In this document: in pieces, positions 52,128-61,273 of the stretch | How the letters are laid out: each line of letters starts with the position of its first letter | Numbering within the stretch: the stretch's first letter is position 1 | Assembly (NCBI RefSeq): GCF_042429235.1 | Contig: NZ_JBHMBA010000002.1 | Reading direction: 5' to 3' (one strand) | DNA length: 64,000 bases | From: Arthrobacter_B citreus | Lineage (GTDB): Bacteria > Actinomycetota > Actinomycetes > Actinomycetales > Micrococcaceae | Position numbers and translations under genes: made by a program | Notes under the pieces: generated by a model | Told to the model about the DNA's origin: nothing | Seen by the model: the letters and a program-made list of their open reading frames with translations, nothing else | Database searches by the model: none

Positions 52128-52658
52128 TCAGGAGAAGACGATACGCGCAACGCTCTCGTTGTCATCGGCCAGGGTAACGACGGCGTTGAAGGCCCGTCCG
52201 GCGAGCACCTCAGGCATCCAGAGGGCAGAGTCGGGCCACATCTGCTGATACGGCACCCCGTCCACCGGATACCATGCCGGGGTGATTTCCTCTGAAGGAA
52301 CCGGTTCACCGGTCCAGGTCCGGGCACGGAACACGACCGTGGACATGTCCCATTCCGGACGTGCCGGGAAAACAAACTCGATGGTGCCGGCGTGGTCCAG
52401 ATCGCTCTCGGTCAGGGTGACCCCGGATTCCTCGAAGACCTCGCGCACGGCGGCCTGCACCGAACTCTCCCCCGGTTCCACATGACCGCCCAGGGTGACG
52501 ATGCGTCCCACGCCGAAACCAGTCTGCTTCAACCCCATCAGGACTTCGGCACCCCGCTCCGGAGTCTCCCGCATGAGGAAACACAGGACCACGGGCACTG
52601 CCCGGGGCGAAACAGACTCACCTGCCCTCTCAGCGGAGCCGTCAAACTCGGAACTCAC
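52128..52658 (-). CDS. NUDIX hydrolase (MutT/8-oxo-dGTPase-like)
   Basis: The 176-aa product has the Nudix box (GGHVEPGESSVQAAV then REVFEESGV) in a fold like MTH1 (VLMGLKQTGFGVGRI). It probably cleaves oxidised nucleotides. Its start overlaps the xerD stop by 4 bases, so the two are coupled, which marks this as the left end of the conserved minus-strand block. Confidence 0.88.
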   Translation of the reverse strand: MSSEFDGSAERAGESVSPRAVPVVLCFLMRETPERGAEVLMGLKQTGFGVGRIVTLGGHVEPGESSVQAAVREVFEESGVTLTESDLDHAGTIEFVFPARPEWDMSTVVFRARTWTGEPVPSEEITPAWYPVDGVPYQQMWPDSALWMPEVLAGRAFNAVVTLADDNESVARIVFS

Positions 52659-53950
52659 AGCGCGCGCGGGTGCGCGGCAGCATAAACCTCGCGCAGGGTT
52701 TCGGCGGTAACCAGTGTGTAGACCTGAGTGGTGGTCACGGATGCGTGGCCCAGAAGCTCCTGCACCACGCGCACGTCAGCCCCGCCCTCGAGCAGGTGCG
52801 TGGCGAACGAGTGCCGCAGCGTATGCGGGGATACATCCCGGCCAATCTGTGCCTTTTCCGCTGCGTTCTTCAGGATGGTCCACGCACTTTGCCGGCTCAG
52901 CCGTCCGCCCCGGGCGTTCAGGAACAGCGCGGGAGTTCCCTTGCCCTTCGCCGAGGCGGCTGGCCGGCCCCGCACCAGATACTCATCGAGGGCACGGGCG
53001 GCGTAGGAACCCAGCGGCACCAGTCGCTCTTTGGAGCCTTTACCAAAGAGCCGCACCACGTCCGGTCCGTTTGCGGGGATGCGTTCAAGGGAGAGGTCGT
53101 CAATGTCCAGCCCGACGGCCTCGCTGATCCGGGCGCCGGTGGAATACAGGAATTCGAGCAGCGCCCGGTCCCGCAGACCGGTTGGGGTTTCGGTGGACAC
53201 CGCTTCCAGGATCCGGGTGACCTCGCTGACGCTGATGGCTTTGGGCAGGCGCTTGCCGGGTAGGGGCGGGTGGACGTCGGCGGCGGGATCCGCGGTGGTC
53301 AGGCCCTCCAACGCCCAGAACTTATGCAGGCCCCGGACGGCAACGATGGTGCGGGCGGCGGAACGCATGCTCAGGGCTGAGGCGCCGTCGGAGCCTTCGA
53401 CGATGGACTGGGCAAAGGCGGTCACATCGTGGCGGGAGATGCCGGCAACGTCCTCGACGCCGCGCGAGGCCAGGAAACGGGCATACCGCAGCAGGTCCCG
53501 CCGGTAGGCATCGAGGGTGTTGACCGCCAGCCCCCGCTCCACGGCCATGTGCTGCAGGTAGCCGCCGATGGCGCGGCCCACGGCAGTGGCCCGCAGTTCC
53601 TCGGAAGCGGACGGGCCCTTGGGTGCCGGGGCTTTCTTGGGTGCCGGAGCCTTCTTGGGTGCGGGGCTGGAAGCCGCTGGATCGCCTTCGTCCGCGGAGG
53701 CGGTCAGGGCAGGGGCATCGGCGTCGCCGGAAGCCGCCGGGTCCGGGGCAGTCAGCGTGCCGGAGGAATGGCCGGCTTTGTCTTCGGCGAGGGCGGCACG
53801 CAGCAGTTCGGCCGGGGAATCCAGCCGCAGCGTCTTGTTCAATGAGGCGAAGTCGAAGACGACCGTGTCATTGACGGACGCGGCATCGTTGAAGGCCGGT
53901 GACGCCGGAGCAGGAAAGTGTCCGCCGGCAGGTTGATCGGAGGCGGCCAT
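52655..53950 (-). CDS. xerD: Tyrosine recombinase XerD with long N-terminal extension
   Basis: The catalytic residues are visible as Arg274, Lys304, His376, Arg379, His402 and Tyr411, and the core starts near residue 120 (GYLQHMAVERGLAVNTLDAYRR). XerD resolves chromosome dimers at dif with XerC. The first 115 residues are an Ala/Pro-rich tail with KKAPAPKKAPAPKG, making the protein 431 aa instead of about 300. No internal ATG fits a shorter start, though a GTG is possible. It lies 14 bases after the upstream Nudix gene. Confidence 0.93.
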   Translation of the reverse strand: MAASDQPAGGHFPAPASPAFNDAASVNDTVVFDFASLNKTLRLDSPAELLRAALAEDKAGHSSGTLTAPDPAASGDADAPALTASADEGDPAASSPAPKKAPAPKKAPAPKGPSASEELRATAVGRAIGGYLQHMAVERGLAVNTLDAYRRDLLRYARFLASRGVEDVAGISRHDVTAFAQSIVEGSDGASALSMRSAARTIVAVRGLHKFWALEGLTTADPAADVHPPLPGKRLPKAISVSEVTRILEAVSTETPTGLRDRALLEFLYSTGARISEAVGLDIDDLSLERIPANGPDVVRLFGKGSKERLVPLGSYAARALDEYLVRGRPAASAKGKGTPALFLNARGGRLSRQSAWTILKNAAEKAQIGRDVSPHTLRHSFATHLLEGGADVRVVQELLGHASVTTTQVYTLVTAETLREVYAAAHPRAL

Positions 53951-53964
53951 AGCGGTCTACAGTC

Positions 53965-54633
53965 CTAAAGAACGGGGCCCTGCGGCCAGGTGGAGTGCTG
54001 GGAGTGATGTTCGGGCCAGGGTGCGTTGCCCGGCCGCAGGTTGGCGTAGTCCGATGGCCGGGCCGCTGCTGCGGCCAGGATTCCCGCCACGGCGGAGGGA
54101 CTGTGCAGGCGGCCCTGCAGAGCCGCTTCCACTGCATCGTCCAGGTCCACCCACATGGTGCGGATTTCCGCTTCCTCGTGGGTGCGCTCGTGGCGGTCCG
54201 CTTCGGGCACCTCGGTAATGCCGCGTGCAAGGTAAATCCGCAGAGCTTCGCGCGAAGAGCCGGGAGAAAGGAAAAGGTCGGTCAGGACGTTCCACTCCGC
54301 GGCCTGGATGTCGGCCTCTTCAGCCAGCTCCCTGGCCGCGCCAACCTGGAAGTCCTCACCCTCAATGTCCAGGAGTCCGGCGGGTATTTCCCAAAGGGTC
54401 ATCCGCACCGGGTGCCGGTACTGGTTGATCAGCAGCACCTGCCCAGCGTCGTTCAGTGCCAGGATGGCCACGGCACCGGGATGGCGGATGTAGTCGCGGA
54501 CCAGGGGTTCGCCGTCGTCGGTCAGCTGAAACTTCTCGCTGACCACGTCCCAGACGCGCCCGGTGTATTCCACGGAGGAACTCAGCAGGCGGCGGGGACT
54601 CTGTTCGTCGGCGAACCCTCTGGTCTCGCTCAT
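53965..54633 (-). CDS. NUDIX hydrolase, ADP-ribose pyrophosphatase type
   Basis: The 222-aa product has NQYRHPVRMTLWEIPAGLLD and the Nudix box ending in ARELAEEADI, typical of ADP-ribose pyrophosphatases. The gene sits between pyrG and xerD as Rv1700 does in M. tuberculosis. It hydrolyses ADP-ribose to AMP and ribose 5-phosphate. Confidence 0.92.
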   Translation of the reverse strand: MSETRGFADEQSPRRLLSSSVEYTGRVWDVVSEKFQLTDDGEPLVRDYIRHPGAVAILALNDAGQVLLINQYRHPVRMTLWEIPAGLLDIEGEDFQVGAARELAEEADIQAAEWNVLTDLFLSPGSSREALRIYLARGITEVPEADRHERTHEEAEIRTMWVDLDDAVEAALQGRLHSPSAVAGILAAAAARPSDYANLRPGNAPWPEHHSQHSTWPQGPVL

Positions 54634-54639
54634 GGGTTG

Positions 54640-56316
<1,677 letters not shown>

Positions 56317-56364
56317 GGAGTTCGAGCCTATCACCTTTTGTAGATCCACTTGGAATTAATCGGA

Positions 56365-58092
56365 TTATTCATGCGGAGGGTGTCCTGCCGCGGCCAGGAG
56401 TTCGACGGCGTGGGCCCGGGCGGACTCGGAGTCCTCCTGGCCCGCCAGCATCCTGGCAAGTTCCTTGATCCGCTCGGCATCATCCAGAACGGTGACATCG
56501 CTGGCGGTGACGCCGCTTCCATCATCCCCCGTCGCGGACATTTTGATGACCCTGATGTGATGTGAGGCAAACGCGGCCACCTGCGGAAGGTGCGTGACCA
56601 CGATGACCTGGACGTGCTGGGCCAGCATGGCCAGGCGGCGCCCGATTTCGACGGCGGCCTTGCCTCCCACTCCGGAGTCGACCTCGTCGAAGATGAAGGT
56701 GGGCACCGGATCAACGGCAGCAAGGACCACCTCGATGGCCAGCATGACCCGCGAGAGCTCACCGCCCGAAGCACCCTTGCCCAAGGGCCGGGGCGGCGCT
56801 CCGGGATGCGGCTGGAGGAGGAAGGTAATGGCGTCCGCCCCATGCACGCTGAGCTCATCTACGGGAGTGACGTCGATCAGGAGGTTGGCGTCCGCCATCG
56901 CCAGGGCGGACAGCTCGTCGCTGACCCGCTGGGCGAGGTCTGCCGCCGCCTCGGTGCGCAGTTTGGTCAGCTCCGCCGCGGCCGTCGTGAGTGTTGTCTG
57001 CAGCTCGGCAATTTCCGCTTCCAGTGCCTCGATGCGCGTGCTGTCATCTCCCAGCTCTGCCAGCCTGAGACGGCTGGCATCGGCCCATGCCAGGACTTCA
57101 TCCACGGAGGGTGCAAACTTGCGGGTCAGTGCGGAGATCTCCGCCCGCCTGGATTCCACCTCCGCCAGGCGCTCCGGGCCGTCCCCCTCGAGGGAGGCGC
57201 TGTAGCTGGCCAGTTCGGTGGCAATATCCGCCAGGATGTAGCCCACTTCGGCGAGCCGCTTGGCGGAGTCAGCCAGGGCCGGATCGTGTTCTCCGGCGAG
57301 TTCCAGCTGCCGTTTGGCGCTGTCCACCAGCGAGGTGGCGTCGGAGCCGTCGGAAAAGTCACCGGCAATCAGGGCTGAATGCGCTCCTACGGCTGCGGTG
57401 CGCAGCTCCTCGAAGTTGTTCAGCCGTGTGGCTTCGGCCTTCAGGGTTTCATCTTCACCCGGCAGCAGCTCCAGGGCATCGATCTCCTCCAGGGACACCG
57501 CGAGGTATTCCGCTTCCCGAAGACGTTCCCGGGCCTGGTCACGCAGTGTGGACAGCTCGGTTACGGCAGTCCGCCAGCGCGTATAGCCGGCCTTGTAGGA
57601 CGCCAGTGCGGAGGCCAGGGCAGGGCCGGCGTACTTGTCCAGCGCTTCCCGCTGGGCCGCTGCGCTCTTGAGGCGGAGCTGATCCGACTGCCCGTGCACG
57701 GCCACCAGGTGCTGGCCCACCTCGGCCAGCACTCCCACCGGAGCAGAACGTCCACCCACATGGGCGCGGCTTCGGCCAGCGGCGTTAACGGTGCGGGCCA
57801 GCATCAGTTCGGTCACGCCGTCGTACGTTTCCAGCTCGGCGCCGGCGTCTTCGGCCCGGGCCACCGCCGCGTTTTCCGGAGGCAGGCGCACCAGTGCCTC
57901 GGCAAGGGCTGCCTTGGCTCCGGTACGTACGGCACCGGCGTCGGTCCGGGCGCCCAAGAGCATGCCCAAGGCAGTGATGACCATGGTTTTTCCTGCGCCG
58001 GTTTCACCGGTCACCACGGTGAATCCCGGGCCGAGTTCCAGCGTGGCGTCAGTAATGACGCCCAGGTCCCGGATGCGGATTTCTTCGATCAT
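56365..58092 (-). CDS. recN: DNA repair protein RecN
   Basis: The 575-aa SMC-like protein has the Walker A GETGAGKT near residue 29, a long coiled-coil middle (TLRDQARERLREAEYL, RIEALEAEIAELQTTL) and the C-terminal signature KGASGGELSRVMLA with Walker B FIFDEVDSGVGG. It acts in double-strand break repair. Its ATG overlaps the nadK stop by 4 bases. Confidence 0.95.
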   Translation of the reverse strand: MIEEIRIRDLGVITDATLELGPGFTVVTGETGAGKTMVITALGMLLGARTDAGAVRTGAKAALAEALVRLPPENAAVARAEDAGAELETYDGVTELMLARTVNAAGRSRAHVGGRSAPVGVLAEVGQHLVAVHGQSDQLRLKSAAAQREALDKYAGPALASALASYKAGYTRWRTAVTELSTLRDQARERLREAEYLAVSLEEIDALELLPGEDETLKAEATRLNNFEELRTAAVGAHSALIAGDFSDGSDATSLVDSAKRQLELAGEHDPALADSAKRLAEVGYILADIATELASYSASLEGDGPERLAEVESRRAEISALTRKFAPSVDEVLAWADASRLRLAELGDDSTRIEALEAEIAELQTTLTTAAAELTKLRTEAAADLAQRVSDELSALAMADANLLIDVTPVDELSVHGADAITFLLQPHPGAPPRPLGKGASGGELSRVMLAIEVVLAAVDPVPTFIFDEVDSGVGGKAAVEIGRRLAMLAQHVQVIVVTHLPQVAAFASHHIRVIKMSATGDDGSGVTASDVTVLDDAERIKELARMLAGQEDSESARAHAVELLAAAGHPPHE

Positions 58093-59063
58093 GCGCTCGG
58101 CCCTCCACTGTCCGCCGTATGTGGTGCCAGTTCCACACTCTCCGACAATTCCCCCGCTCCCCCGACGGGTCCGCGCCAGCCCTGCGTAGGCAGCTGGAAC
58201 TTCCGGACCAGGCGTTCGGAGAAGGGTGTCGCATGCGTCCGCGCAAGACGGACGGGAATCTCCGAGCGGGTCACTTCCACACGGGCTCCGGGCGGCAGTT
58301 CCACGCTTCGGCGGCCGTCGCACCACAGGACGCCGGCGGCGTCGGTGCGGGTGAGGATTTCCACGGCCAGGATCGAGGTCGGAGCGACGACGAGGGGCCG
58401 GGAAAAGAGGGCGTGCGCGCTGATGGGCGCAATGAGCAGGGCTTCCACTTCCGGCCAGACGACGGGACCGCCGGCGGAGAAGGAATAAGCAGTGGAACCG
58501 GTGGGGGTGGCCAGGACCACGCCGTCGCAGCCGAAGGAGCTGATGGGGCGGGCATCAACCTCCACCACCACTTCGAGCATCCGCTGGCGGTCCGACTTCT
58601 CGATGGCGGCTTCGTTCAACGCCCAGGTGTGGGCAATCAGCTGATCTTCGAACCACACCCTGACATCGATGGTCATGCGTTCTTCCACCGTGTAGGCGCG
58701 TTCCACAACCCAGTGAACTGTCTGGGCCAGGTCGGCACGCTCGCTTTCCGCAAGGAAGCCCACGTGCCCGAGGTTTACGCCCAGCAGGGGAACGTCGGTG
58801 CCCCTGACCAGCTCTGCGGCGCGCAGGATGGTGCCGTCGCCGCCAAGAACCATGACCAGGTCCACGCCGTCGAGGTGCACGTCCTCTTCAAGGATTTCGG
58901 TGGGTGCGGTCAGCACGCCGTAAACGGCCTGGATGTCCTCCAGGTCCCGCCGGCGCATGACAGGTGTCAGGCCGGAGGCGTGCAGCTGCGTGCAGGCTTC
59001 CTGGGCGGCAGTCATGGCAGCCTGCCGGCCGGTGTGGGCCAGCACAAGTATCCGTCTGCTCAT
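58089..59063 (-). CDS. nadK: NAD kinase
   Basis: The 324-aa product has the kinase motif VLGGDGTILRAAE and the NAD-binding ATPTGSTAYSFSAGGP. It makes NADP. The ATG at 59063 has an AGGA site 9-10 bases before it; the frame is open to 59396 within tlyA. Order tlyA-nadK-recN is conserved in actinobacteria. Confidence 0.95.
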   Translation of the reverse strand: MSRRILVLAHTGRQAAMTAAQEACTQLHASGLTPVMRRRDLEDIQAVYGVLTAPTEILEEDVHLDGVDLVMVLGGDGTILRAAELVRGTDVPLLGVNLGHVGFLAESERADLAQTVHWVVERAYTVEERMTIDVRVWFEDQLIAHTWALNEAAIEKSDRQRMLEVVVEVDARPISSFGCDGVVLATPTGSTAYSFSAGGPVVWPEVEALLIAPISAHALFSRPLVVAPTSILAVEILTRTDAAGVLWCDGRRSVELPPGARVEVTRSEIPVRLARTHATPFSERLVRKFQLPTQGWRGPVGGAGELSESVELAPHTADSGGPSA

Positions 59064-59127
59064 GTCTGTAACATCCTGTTCCGCTCCCGGAGGAGCTGAT
59101 GGGGACTCCGTCGTCAGTTGTCTGCCG

Positions 59128-60021
59128 TCAGTTTCTGGTGTCGCTCCCCGTGGAGTCTTCTCCACCTGCAAGCTGTTCCGGTGCCGGATCCGTTCCGGCT
59201 CCATCAAACCCGTCAAAGGCCGCTTCCACCAAACGGTGCAGCTCGGCCTGTGCATCATTTCCCGCCGCCGGCGCTTCTTCCTGCGGTTCCGGCACGCGCA
59301 GCCAGAGGAAAAACTCAACGTTTCCGTTTTGTCCCGGCAGCGGACTGCGCGCCAGACCGGCAATGCGAAGATTCTCCGCAGCTGCTGCGGTGACAACGCG
59401 CATCACCGCCATCCGATGTTTCTGCGGATCCGTGACCACGCCGGCCTTCTCCAGCTTCTCACGGCCAACCTCAAACTGAGGTTTGACCATCAGCAGCAGG
59501 TTGCCGCCGGGGCGCGTGGCGGCCGCCAGCGGACCGATCACCATGGTGAGGGAAATGAAGGAAAGATCGGCGACGGTGAGGTCCGCCGGACCCCCAATGT
59601 CAGCGGGGTCAAGGTACCGGACGTTCAGCCCTTCGTGGACATCAACCCGGGGATCTTCGCGCAGCACCTCAACCAGCTGTCCGTGTCCGACGTCGACCGC
59701 CACCACCCGCTCGGCGCCGCGCCTGAGCAGGACGTCGGTGAAACCGCCGGTGGATGCGCCGGCGTCGAGGCAGCGCGTTCCCGCCGGCTGAACCTGCGGA
59801 AACGCGTCGAGGGCGCCGGCCAGCTTGTGGCCGGCGCGGCTGACGTAATCGGGAACGCCGTCGTCGAGCACTGACAACGGGTCTTCCCCACTGACGGTGG
59901 CCGAGGCTTTGCCCAGCGGCACTCCGGCCCGGGCCACCCGGCCCGCTGCAATGAGCTTGGCCGCGTGGGTCCGGGAGCGTGCCAGCCCTCTGGTCACCAG
60001 CTCCTGGTCCAGTCTTGCCAC
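59128..60021 (-). CDS. tlyA: rRNA 2'-O-methyltransferase TlyA
   Basis: The 297-aa product starts with an S4 domain (ARLDQELVTRGLARSRTHA) and has the SAM-binding CLDAGASTGGFTDVLL and the KPQFE motif. TlyA methylates 16S and 23S rRNA and its activity makes ribosomes sensitive to capreomycin. A Gly/Ala-rich tail of about 60 residues follows. GTG start, four bases after the small upstream gene. Confidence 0.94.
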   Translation of the reverse strand: MARLDQELVTRGLARSRTHAAKLIAAGRVARAGVPLGKASATVSGEDPLSVLDDGVPDYVSRAGHKLAGALDAFPQVQPAGTRCLDAGASTGGFTDVLLRRGAERVVAVDVGHGQLVEVLREDPRVDVHEGLNVRYLDPADIGGPADLTVADLSFISLTMVIGPLAAATRPGGNLLLMVKPQFEVGREKLEKAGVVTDPQKHRMAVMRVVTAAAAENLRIAGLARSPLPGQNGNVEFFLWLRVPEPQEEAPAAGNDAQAELHRLVEAAFDGFDGAGTDPAPEQLAGGEDSTGSDTRN

Positions 60022-60025
60022 TTTT

Positions 60026-60232
60026 TCAGTGCTCCTCTGACGGGTCGGTGTTCAGTTCAGCCAGCAGGGCATCATGCAGCGCCGTGTAGACGTCCTGATG
60101 GTTGGGGACGGGCACATCGGCCAGTGTGCCCAGCGGCTCCAAGACGGAATTCACCGCAGAATCCGCCGTGTGGATACGCTCCTTAGGCCACGGATCCCCG
60201 GCCGGGGACGGGCCGCTGCTCTTCTCCATCAT
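60026..60232 (-). CDS. Small conserved-position protein upstream of tlyA
   Basis: The 68-aa product (MMEKSSGPSPAGD...) has no recognised domain. The second half (HQDVYTALHDALLAELNTD) looks like one amphipathic helix. An AAGGAGG site lies 10-11 bases before the ATG. It lies between a HAD phosphatase gene and tlyA in the same direction, so it is probably a real cotranscribed gene. The frame is open to 60346 but overlaps the upstream gene. Confidence 0.65.
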   Translation of the reverse strand: MMEKSSGPSPAGDPWPKERIHTADSAVNSVLEPLGTLADVPVPNHQDVYTALHDALLAELNTDPSEEH

Positions 60233-60270
60233 GCGGCTGACCCCTCCTTCGTTGACGATTGACACCCAGC

Positions 60271-61269
60271 TTATCCGCCGGGGGTGACAGTCCAGCTGAG
60301 CACGGGCGCCGTGGCATTTTGCTCGTCCGGGCGGGCGTTCCACCATGCGGCGCAGGCGGCGCGCCAGCTGTCCAGGTTGCTGCTGTCTCCGGAGATTTCC
60401 AGGGTGTCTCCGGAAACCCGGGCCGTGGCGCTGCCGCAGGCATATCCACCGTCGCTGGCCTCAATGACCGGGTACGGCGCGTAGAGGGCGTCCAGATCGG
60501 CCAGCAGATAGGTGGGGCGCTCGGCGGTGCGGGCGGCCAGGGCGGTCTGCGGCGTGTCGACACCGGTAAGGACCATCGCCGTCGCAAAGCCTGCGTTATT
60601 GCCGCCGAGGATATCGGTGTCGAGGCGGTCGCCCACCACCAGCGGCGTTTCGGCGCCGAGATGGCGCGCAGCCGTCAGGAACAGCGGAGCTTCCGGCTTG
60701 CCCGCCACCAGGGGTGTCCTGCCGGTGGCTGCCGCGACGGCGGCCACCAGCGTTCCGTTTCCGGGAGCGATCCCCCGGGCCTGGGGAATGGACATGTCGG
60801 TGTTGGTGGCAACCCACACGGCGCCGCGTGCCACCGCGAACGCTGCCTCGGCCAGGTCTTTCCAGCCGAGCCCCGGGTCAAAGCCCTGGATGACGGCGTC
60901 GGGGCGGTCGTCGGCGGAGTGCACCGGAACCAAACCCTGCTCACGGACCTGCTCGGTCAGCCAGACACTTCCGGTCACGAGCACCGTGGCGCCGGCCGGC
61001 ACCTGGCCGGCCAGCAGCTCAGCCCCGGCCTGGGCCGAGCCGAAGACGGTTTCCGCTGTTGCCGGGGCGCCCAGCTCACGCAGGTGCGCCGCCACCGTTT
61101 CGGAAGAGCGCGACGCGTTGTTGGTGACGTAGGCCAGCTGCACTCCCGCGCCTTCAAGGCGCTGCAGGGCCTCCACGGCTCCCGGAATGGCGTGCGGGCC
61201 GGCGTACACGACGCCGTCCAGATCGGAGAGGACGGCGTCGTATCCGGCAATCAGCGCTGTATCCGACAT
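60271..61269 (-). CDS. HAD-superfamily subfamily IIA phosphatase
   Basis: The 332-aa product has motif I DAVLSDLDGVVY, the NagD-like VTNNASRSSETVA, and VAGKPEAPLF with VVGDRLDTDILGGNNAG as motifs III and IV. Family members dephosphorylate sugar or nucleotide phosphates, such as phosphoglycolate. The last 80 residues form a small extra domain. The ATG at 61269 starts 4 bases after the stop of the repeat protein gene. Confidence 0.9.
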   Translation of the reverse strand: MSDTALIAGYDAVLSDLDGVVYAGPHAIPGAVEALQRLEGAGVQLAYVTNNASRSSETVAAHLRELGAPATAETVFGSAQAGAELLAGQVPAGATVLVTGSVWLTEQVREQGLVPVHSADDRPDAVIQGFDPGLGWKDLAEAAFAVARGAVWVATNTDMSIPQARGIAPGNGTLVAAVAAATGRTPLVAGKPEAPLFLTAARHLGAETPLVVGDRLDTDILGGNNAGFATAMVLTGVDTPQTALAARTAERPTYLLADLDALYAPYPVIEASDGGYACGSATARVSGDTLEISGDSSNLDSWRAACAAWWNARPDEQNATAPVLSWTVTPGG

Positions 61270-61273
61270 GGTG

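Noticed and set aside
52655..53950. XerD as the integrase of a mobile island
   Set aside because: It lies in the conserved pyrG-nudix-xerD order and is coupled to housekeeping genes, so it is the chromosomal dimer-resolution enzyme.
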